NCBI GenBank assembly: GCA_013054445.1
Contig: JAAMPI010000042.1
Location: 20,444 to 84,443 of the forward strand
Length of the DNA: 64,000 nt
Source of the DNA: Cudoniella acicularis
Taxonomy: Eukaryota > Ascomycota > Leotiomycetes > Helotiales > Helotiaceae
Direction of reading: 5' to 3'
In this document: piece by piece, positions 55,924-64,000 of the stretch
Layout: each line of letters starts with the position of its first letter
Position numbering within the stretch: position 1 is the first letter of the stretch
Made by a program: the position numbers and the translations under genes
The notes under the pieces: generated by a model
What the model was told of the DNA's origin: nothing
Seen by the model: the letters and a program-made list of their open reading frames with translations, nothing else
The model's database searches: none

Positions 55924-58210
55924 AGTTTGCATATAATAATGACGGTAGCAGGATCACATCGAATTATTGCCAGCAGGGATGCGGCGATCAGAAGAGGATC
56001 CAGAACAAAGAAAGGAGCAACCGCTTGAGTCCTGATACGAGTATATATGGGTGCATGGTAAATATCATTGCGTGTTTGTGGATATCACTGGTTTTTCGAA
56101 AAGGCAAAACACTGTGCTGTTTATGCAATACCAAATTGCGTCCAGTCGATTTATAGGAGATTCTTACACGAGAAAACCCATTTACAGTTTTCTTTAATTG
56201 CCAAAACAAGCAGCTAGTTCTGAGCACTCATGAATCATGACAAGTAAAGATATGATTACTTTCTCTTTTGTGAACAGATCCGCTGCGAGAGGAGAGATTG
56301 GATTTGAATGGACGTTGTACAGTATTTGAACTGTTTTCCTGCAGGATGCTGTGTATAGTTTTAGATGAGATGAGAAATGGGCATGTACCCATCCCCACCA
56401 ATCTGTATAGAGCGAAGTGTGCACTGTATAGCTAATGGAGGATCCTCAAACCCTCGGATCAGGTCGGGGATATGCATTGATGAGCCGTACAAGAAGATGA
56501 GAGAACCAAACCTATTATGATACTCCGAGGAATATCCCTTTATCATGACCGGCAGGACTTCAAACACCATGAGTACTTCTTGGAATAATTGATACTTTAG
56601 GATGCAGTTATGAGTTGGGAGGTTGAGGATGCATAGCTTCTGAGGGGAATATCAGCATCTTTCAGATTACAGAATCGTAGATGATTCTATTACTTACTCG
56701 AAAATCATATCACGAGTACAGACTTATCAGCCAATTAATGGTAGAAATGTAATTTCTCATCACTTGTGCCACGTCTCCCTACAGCTGTCGGGTGACTCAG
56801 TCGCCGCGCGGACGAGGGGAAACAAGACTGTGGTATAGGAACTTAAATAAGAAGAACCAATCAAAAAACACACAGGCGCTTTGGTACGTTTTACACGCAA
56901 GAAAAACACCATGAATTCTAGATTAACAACGTTGTAGACGGAGTGGTTAACCCGATGCCCTGCTATGGTTTCAACCAAGTCGATAGGCATTTCTTTCGGG
57001 AGCGGTACGCGTTCATTGATTCTTATACATGGGTTGAAGCTTATTAATATACAGTCTGTTCGAATCATACAGGCGTCGATCTCTTTTGGTGTTTATTTGA
57101 GCTCCTGTTCCCTTCATTTTTTGGATTTTATTTTGGTGTGGATTTCCACGGCCAGATGAGTTCTAAAGAAAAGAAGCGAACCTTGGCAGGTACGTGTATA
57201 ATTTTTCTAACAATTGTACAAGTAGTAAATTAGGGAATACCAAATAAGTAGATGCTTGTATGCTGAAAAGCAACTTAAACCTCTCCTGATTACTAAAAAT
57301 GCTCGATTCGAACAGGTATTGGGTTCTTGGTGTTTTCGGGCTTCTGTTCTTTTTGGTTCTACAGTTCCAAAACTTCGTCAAGCAAGCTAGGCACAGTTGG
57401 TGTCAATTTTGTGTTTCTTAAGCTAAAATCCCGACAGCCACATAGAAAATTTCCTCGTCCGTATTTTATATCGAAGCGCCCAGATGTAGCTTCCCTAGAT
57501 AGGTACTGCTGAAAGGGGTTCGCTTAACCCCTGACTTGCCACCCGGTATCTAGCAGACTAACCTATTCTTCAGCACCATCACTTGATTTTTACAACAGGT
57601 TTGCCCTCTCAAATTGCGTCTTCCTATTACTAGACAAAAACCTCGCCCTTACATTATGTTTCCCAGAAACTTGAAAACACTCTGATTCTCTCTCCTGCTA
57701 AGGCTTCGTTGGTTACTAGCCATGCCTTCCACACTCACTGCCACCTTCAAAATTGGCACAATTCTATGAATTTTGTTATAGAATAAATACTTCTTACTCG
57801 TCTCGTTATATTCGCTCACAAAAGTTCAAATAATAGAACAGAAAAATAAAAAGATTATATTTCTCTAGTGACTTATAGGAGTGACTTATTACCTTGCCAC
57901 GAAGTCTGTTCAACTAGGTGCCCAGCTCTCTGAGAATCCAGACTGAATGCTTCAAACTCCAAGCTAATTATCTTGATTTTATCTCATACGAGAACATTTG
58001 TTCATACACAGTGACGTATGGTCACACGCCAAACGAAGCCTGAGAATACCACGAGAGTTTTAATCCCTTTCAAACTCACTTGAGTGATCATTTGATCATC
58101 TTTTTGCTTTTTTCTTAGCATGCTGAAACACCATTGAACATGCGATTCACATGTGATCTGAGAAGTTGCGGAGAAGGAAGGCACAATAGCCAGGAATTAT
58201 TATTATTCAA
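55924..58210. other. Convergent intergenic region
   Basis: About 2.3 kb between the ends of the PAP2 gene (+) and the ferric reductase gene (-). AT-rich, especially 57170-58160, with no ORF over about 100 codons and no recognisable element. Confidence 0.6.
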
Positions 58211-60260
58211 CTACCACCCAAAACATTCCGAGTGCAGGTAAATACCCTGAGCACCCGTCCCTTTATGCACAGCCCTTTCGTCACTACATCTCACCACAGA
58301 TCTCCTCACGTCAGCATTCAGTCCCAAAGGCCCACAGACACCCACGCCCGTTTCACCTTCGGCCATTTCTAGCACGTCCCAAATCAGATCTAAACAATCT
58401 GGCCTTCCGCTGTGGAAAGATGCGCAAGTGAGCTTTCTTGATTGTTTCCCAGACTTGAGACTTGGAGATGGTCGCGAACGAGTGCTAATTGTCTTAGTGA
58501 CCACACCCTTTTCATCGACAATCTCTCGAATGCTGTTGGTGTCCTCCGAAATATTCACACAGCAGCATGGCCCAACACTCTTGTCGCATTCGCAACCACA
58601 ATCTTTAATTTCATCCTCATCTCCATTGGTGAAAGCTTCATCACAAGTGACATGAACCCGAATATCAAGTTCAATGCCTGCTTTGTGAAGAAGTTCATAA
58701 GCTGAATCTAACTCTTTAGAGATCCATGATATCCAGGAAGTGTTCTTGATAATCCATACAAAGCTTATGCGCTTCACTGGCAACCTGACTCCTTGGGCGC
58801 GGTGGGCAATATCGAGGAGGATGGGCAGCGTGAAGGTCACTCCTGTTGAGCCTGATAATAGGATGACACTGTCAAATGCTGCGAAATCCGGGTGCGAGCT
58901 TCCGTATGGACCATCTATCAAAGACAAATGGCTCACTTCAACTACTGGCTGCGGAGAAGATTCTTTGGTAGGAAGAAGAGAGGCTGAGGAGTTCGTAGCA
59001 GATAAGTGAACTCGCGATGTGAAACCTTTATGTCCCTTTAAGATGAAAACCAAATCTCCTCCATGGGAATTTGGCGTGGAAGCAATGGTTGCTGGATGAG
59101 ATTGGCCAATTCCAAACTTAGGTATTGAAAGGAAGACGTGAGATCCAGGTGCCCATTTGTTGATGGATTTATTCTGAACCCGAATTTTCGTCACTCCTCC
59201 TTCACAAGCCATCAAAGTCGCTCTTCCAGGCCGGACGTTGTTCCAAGCGTACCTCGCAGACCGAATAATTCTATCGAGGAGATATAGCGCAATTGGAATA
59301 TAAATATAAACTCTGCTGTAAAGAGCGGTCGAGGGAAGATGCATCATAACTGCAATAATAAACCCAAAGAAGGTGATGATGTGTTGAACCACGAAAAACT
59401 CGTAGGAAAAGTTTCGTATTGGCGCAATTGTGCTGATGTTCATCCATATGAGAATTGCATACGTCGCCCAACCAGTGGGGATGCAACTATCGGTCGAATA
59501 TTCTAGAGGCCCTAATTCATACGCGTTCCACGAAAGATGTAGGAATAGCATATGAAGAGTGACAAGGAAGAGCAGAACCCTTGCGGCCCATCTGTGAATG
59601 ACATTTAGTCGCTCATAGGATACTCCGCTCACAAATCCAATCAGATTGTTTTTCCCAGCAAGCAAAATAAGAAGTGGAACTTGGGCAACAGCCAGCCAAG
59701 CAGCTCTTACTCCAAGTGATGTGAAGTGTTGTGCTCCGTCAACATTGTTATCGACAAATTCAAGAAGCACGACCCAAGCCAAATACCCCACTAGAAGTGT
59801 GATGGTCCCAATGGGAGGTACCTTAATCATTCGTCCGTTTCGAGGAGTGAACTGGGAATAGGTTGCCTCGCGAAAGATTGCTGTAATACATGCTAGGCTG
59901 GTTGAGAAAATATTTCCTGGCGTGGCAGAACGAGGTCGGTTTGCTGCTGCTGCTCTCATTCTAGTCAAGTTAGCAGACCGAAGTATAGGCATAGGTAGTT
60001 TTTGCCTAGTAACAAACACACCTCAATTTTAGTGTGACCGTCCATAACATATTGAATACAGCACAAGTTCCAATCACCCCACACACCCCATACCAGAAAT
60101 TCCTGGCATACATATTACCATCCACTTGAAATTCCGTGTCATCAAGAATCTCTCCGAGGAACGTCGTGGCCTGCGTCGAGTTCGAAAAATCGATTCCTGA
60201 AGCATTTAATGGCGAATCCGAAGGGGCCCCGCCCATCGTCATTGAAGTTCCCATATCCAT
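58211..60260 (-). CDS. Ferric-chelate reductase (FRE type)
   Basis: Plasma-membrane flavocytochrome moving electrons from NADPH via FAD and two haems to extracellular ferric chelates. Exons: 60260-60022 and 59957-58211; 1986 nt, 661 aa, with a 64-nt intron (TGCTAAC branch). I start at the ATG at 60260 (MDMGTSMTMGG); further upstream the frame has no ATG. The extracellular N-terminus has likely glycosylation sites (NAS, NST), then a first membrane span. The ferric reductase domain has paired histidines in VIHRWAARVLLFLVTLHMLFLH and VVQHIITFFGFIIAVMMH. The FAD-binding HPATIAST, the NADPH-binding GSTGVTFTLPIL and the terminal VCGPLGL are present. An insert CGCECDKSVGPCCC near residue 540 is unusually Cys-rich. 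No neighbouring siderophore genes. Confidence 0.94.
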
Positions 60261-61827
60261 GATGGCTAGGTATTGTTCACCGTCCGTCCACGCAACCTTG
60301 TGGCCGGCGCAACTTGCAAGAGGGTGGAAGCTTTTGAGGTGATGGGGATATGAAAGAATAAGCACAGACGAAGAGAGGGATTTCAAGACGGGTCAAATGA
60401 ATATGGAGCCATCGAGTACTTAAGGCTTATCTATGTACAAGCATTTAAAGCCTAGGGAAGGCGTGGACGTGGACGTGGATCGTCTTGCACAGACGAAACC
60501 CTCTCACAGTCGCAGCGCAACGACCGGCAGAACAAAGATGGAGGCGTCCGAAGGGGAGGCCAAAAACTTGCTCATACTCACTTGAAGGAAACGGCGTCGG
60601 CTGTTAACGCGTCCGGGCCCGCTATATCGCAGAAGGCCCTGCGATAACAATACTGCTAGAATACCGGTCCTGCTTGCTCGACAGTCGCCATTTATACATG
60701 TTTCTACAACAAGTAGATTTGGAAGCTCAAGGTCTTAGATCTCAACAACCACCCGACGCCATTTCCTGCAGAAAAGAGCTTGTATTTGCTTGTATTTGTT
60801 TGTATTTGCGCCAAAAAGCTTGTCATTCTTAGCGCATACATCTGGAGACTGCTCCTTGATCGAAAAGACGCTGCGTGTGTTTGGTGCTTAGTGTGAGAAT
60901 GAGAAGGTTTGCGCGAGTTTTCTTTCCTCTTTGGACGAGTGGCGTCAACCCCCCTTGTTCCTGGTAAAGAACCGTGCTGCAGACTCCAGAGCCTCTACCT
61001 CTTGAGGCTTTTGAGTTTTGAACCGCAGCGTCACACGAAAACTGTTTCCTCTCTTCGACGTTTGAGCTTGTTAGTTATCCACGAAATGAGATATACCCAG
61101 AAAACGGATAACATTTGCGCAGGCAATTGGCTTTTTGTCTGTAAACTAGAGAAGTACAAGCACGAGCTTTTGCACTTGTCATGGGCAAACTGGGGGATCC
61201 CTTCAAAATTGCTATCTCGAGGTATTAAGTGTTCCTTCGTCTTGTCTCAGTAATCTGTCGTGTACACAAAAGGGAGGCAAGTTTGAATTGCGTTGGTTAG
61301 GTATCCCCCATTCCCACCCCAACGCTGATTTGATATGGCTGCCGTGTTGGATAGGGAGATGTATACTCAGGCGAGTGAGTGCCCTTCAGCGCTTCTGGAG
61401 GTCTTCATGTCCTCTATTATCGAATACTTCCAAGTCAAATAGACAAGCCCACATCGACAATCTCCAGGCAACAGATGTTCTTCCTTTCTTGCATGAAAAA
61501 TGCGAAAAAAAGAATTCCGCACACATCGCCATGTAAAAATTAACTTAGGGCACTAAACAACTGTGGATTCTATCTGTTACAACCAAGCCTGGGTCTAGCC
61601 ATAGCATCCTAGGAGTACACAAAAGAGATTCCCAAAACAATTGTGTGCAGTGCATAAAGCGTTCTTCAGACCCCGACCCTCGAATACTAACGCCCTCTGC
61701 ACATGAGCCGTTTCACCTAATACATATCAATACACCATAAGATCTAGCTAGGACCTTCCGAAATCTTTGCTTGAAATTGATCTTCAGACGACAGTGATAA
61801 AAACGGAACCTTGGTTAAAGCAGACTC
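60261..61827. other. Intergenic region with short repeats
   Basis: About 1.6 kb upstream of the ferric reductase gene and downstream of the mitochondrial HMG gene. A 10-bp TTGTATTTGY unit is repeated three times at about 60779-60809, and GTGGAC three times at about 60461-60479. ORFs of 82-114 codons on the plus strand have no recognisable content. Confidence 0.6.
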
Positions 61828-62887
61828 TTATACTATCGCCTTGGAATCGCGATTGTAAACGGTCTTGAATTCCTGAGCGTATCGCTGCTTGTCGGTCGCG
61901 GCTTGTTCCTCAAATTCCTGAAAGGGTTCAGCTTAGGACTTTAGAATAAGTATCTGTTACTCACCTTCTTTGCGCTTGGTGCGAGTTCTTTCCATTCTTG
62001 TGCCATTAGTTTGAATCTTGCAGGCGCGTCAACACCTTTGAAATCTCCTGACTTCATCCTGTGGCTGACATAGAGGCCAAAGGCACCAGGGGATCTCTTA
62101 ACCAAACGATCATCCGCAAGAGTGGGATATGCGCGTTGGGGTTTTTTGCCTTGGAGTTTCCGCCTCAAAAGAACACGAGCATTATTCGCACTTCTGATTT
62201 CATCCGGGGTGTAACCTGCGAGCCATTCTTTGAAAGCTGCGTCGTTGGCCGCCTTGTTTGCGTTTGCTTTATGGTTATACGACTGGATTGGCATGCGTCA
62301 GCTAGTCTCAAATCAGGAACGTGAAGTCTTACCTCTAACTCCTGTGGAGACAACGACTTGTACCTGGCCGCCGCGCTCTTCGTAGCAGCTGTAAATGCAC
62401 CACTTTCGGCACCTTTTGTAACCAATTCTCTCACAGTCTCTGACAAAAGGACAGACCAGGCACTGTGTGGTAGCAACGCCGGTGGTGAGAGAACTTTCTG
62501 CTTTAACGCCTTCAGAGTAGCTTTTTCTTGTTCTGCCTCAGTGAGGACCTTTTTAACTGGTTTCTTGACCTTTGGCGCCGGCTTCTTTACAACCTTCTTC
62601 TTCGCTACCTTCTTCGCTATCTTCTTCGCTGGTTTCTTTACTTTTGTCGTTGATTTGTCTTTGGTGGATGTGGTGGACTTTGCTTTCGGCTTAGGGACGG
62701 TCTTGGTAGTAGTTGCAAAGGATCGACTACACCGAATACCGAACCGAGGTGATGCATGAAAGCTGTTGGTGGAACTGCGCGAATTGACGCGATGAAGAAG
62801 CCACACCATCCGAATTGCTCTGTTTGTTGAAGCTCCGCTGTGCTGAGCACCCCTCCTAACGGCGACCCGACCAATACTAAACAGCAT
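61828..62887 (-). CDS. Mitochondrial HMG-box DNA-packaging protein (Abf2/TFAM-like)
   Basis: Probable mitochondrial nucleoid protein. Exons: 62887-62333, 62282-61965 and 61917-61828; 963 nt, 320 aa. The first 60 residues are basic with FGIRCSRSFATTT, a mitochondrial leader. A long Lys/Pro/Val/Ala stretch (KKPAKKIAKKVAKKKVVKK) follows. Two HMG-like regions are seen: a divergent one around LLPHSAWSVLLSETVRELV to SYNHKANANK, and a better one in KRSPGAFGLYVSHRMKSGDF, FKLMAQEWKELAPSAKKEFEEQA. The last exon ends QEFKTVYNRDSKAIV. The alternative, a nuclear HMG protein, is less likely given the leader. Confidence 0.82.
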
Positions 62888-63358
62888 ATTGGTCGCGAAC
62901 TTTGTTACTGTATGGAAATTCCGGTGTCTCGAGATGTCTTAATTGATTCGGATTGGAGGGTGGATATGAAGGATAGCTGCTCGTGTGCTGGACCGCGTGT
63001 TTTTCCTGTTCCTGGCAACAACGCCAAACCCCGTCCTTTTCTGACACGCCGCACGCGAGTGAGCTCCTTTCCAAGCTCCCGCGCTTGTCAGCCGCGATTA
63101 GCGCATATGCCTAACCTTAAATGGAAAGCTAGGGTCACTGTGATGCAGGCTTGGCATGTTGTTCTCGATCAGATCTTGTGCAGAAAGTTACAATTGCCGC
63201 CAACCCCACACAACACCACACTGCCTCAGCAGTCTGATAGTCGCCAGGTAGTATTCTTCATTACCTTAACGCAAGCTATCAGGAATTGATCCATGGGATA
63301 AGGCGGCCACAGTTGTCATTCCTGCCAGAAAGTATTTCTGCCGTTAACTGAGGCAACC
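62888..63358. other. Divergent promoter region
   Basis: 471 bp between the mitochondrial HMG gene (-) and the Prp5 gene (+). A plus-strand frame of 149 codons crosses from the HMG gene into this region and has no domain. No specific site recognised. Confidence 0.55.
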
Positions 63359-64000
63359 ATGGTTCGCCACAGGGACTCGCGCTCACCATCGCCCACAGGA
63401 AGCCAGCACTCCTCGAAAAGACCGAGGAGGGATGACGATGTCAGGAGGGACCGAGAAAGAGACCGCGACCGGAGGGATGACCGGGGACCGCGACGGCGAA
63501 GTCGCTCTAGAAGTTTGGAAGTGAGAGCTCGTCCCCTTTCTACCAGTAACAAGACATACGCTGACCACAATCCACTACAGCGACGTCAGCGAGACCGTGA
63601 AGTCCATCGACGCAGAGATCGGTCCATAGACCGCAGGGAAGACGACTACTATAGAGGCGGCAGACGAGATCGATCAAGGGACCGAAGAGATCGATACGAT
63701 ACCAGAGAGCGATCACCAGATAGACGACGGCGCAGAAGTCGAGAACGGGATTACCGAGACAGGCGAGACGACTCTTATGACAGGGCACGAAGACGCCGCG
63801 AGAACTCTACTGACTCGTGGCCCCGTAGTAGAGGAGATGATATCCGTGGGAAGCCAACCAATAAGGCGGATGATACTAAGCCGAGCGAAGTCAGCAGCAG
63901 CCAATACAATTCCGGTATAAATGCTAAAGATACCCTACAGGTTCCAAAAGCTTCTGCTCCGCCGGCCCAAACCGAGGCCGACAAGAAGGCCGAAAGACTG
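63359..64000 (+). CDS. PRP5: Pre-mRNA-splicing DEAD-box helicase Prp5, N-terminal part
   Basis: Only the RS-rich N-terminus is in the window; the gene runs off the end at 64000. Exon 1 is 63359-63520 and exon 2 starts at 63581, with a 60-nt intron (GTGAGA donor). [19 protein letters not shown] followed by Arg/Asp/Ser repeats ([33 protein letters not shown]) and the closing [11 protein letters not shown] resemble the start of filamentous-fungal Prp5, which remodels U2 snRNP. The helicase core is outside the window, so another RS-rich splicing protein cannot be excluded. Confidence 0.68.
   Translation, partial: MVRHRDSRSPSPTGSQHSSKRPRRDDDVRRDRERDRDRRDDRGPRRRSRSRSLEVRARPLSTSNKTYADHNPLQRRQRDREVHRRRDRSIDRREDDYYRGGRRDRSRDRRDRYDTRERSPDRRRRRSRERDYRDRRDDSYDRARRRRENSTDSWPRSRGDDIRGKPTNKADDTKPSEVSSSQYNSGINAKDTLQVPKASAPPAQTEADKKAERL

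Overview
The window is nuclear DNA from a filamentous ascomycete (Pezizomycotina). The genes are split by many short introns (mostly 44-105 nt) with GT donors, CTAAC/CTAAT-like branch sites and AG acceptors, and the gene set is typically fungal: DUF1765, 2EXR, Zn(II)2Cys6 factor, mitochondrial uL2, a chitin deacetylase with CBM18 modules, a ferric reductase. The protein style looks like Leotiomycetes (Helotiales), but that placement is an impression, not a measurement. I joined exons by hand; for every intact gene the exon lengths add up to a whole number of codons.

Layout. 0-10 kb: a DUF1765 protein (-), an F-box/leucine-rich protein (+) and a 2EXR protein (+). 10-20 kb: a SulP/STAS/cyclic-nucleotide-domain transporter like yeast Vsb1 (-), GINS subunit Psf1 (-) and an Ste11/FMF-1-like HMG-box factor (-). 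22-26 kb: glycine cleavage T protein (-) and V-ATPase subunit H (-). 26-28 kb: a decayed MFS transporter (-). 29-33 kb: B-type cyclin (-) and mitochondrial ribosomal protein uL2m (+), divergent. 34-41 kb: an eight-exon Zn(II)2Cys6 factor (-) and THO subunit Tex1/THOC3 (-). 41-47 kb: Ric1 (+) and casein kinase 2 beta (+). 47-52 kb: chitin deacetylase (-), a 150-bp MITE-like element and a small secreted Ser/Ala-rich protein (-). 54-64 kb: PAP2 lipid phosphatase (+), ferric reductase (-), mitochondrial HMG-box protein (-) and the 5' end of Prp5 helicase (+), cut by the window edge.

Most genes are unrelated housekeeping genes. I see no operon, biosynthetic cluster, CRISPR array, rRNA or tRNA. The points most worth a second look are: two otherwise healthy genes (Vsb1-like and the HMG factor) that are each broken by exactly one extra base in a homopolymer; an MFS transporter pseudogene whose stop codons are of C:G-to-T:A type; a short TIR element with a TA target duplication; an unusually long intron with a long open frame in casein kinase 2 beta; and an inverted pair of ACGCG-type sites just upstream of PSF1. 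I found no convincing new biological system.
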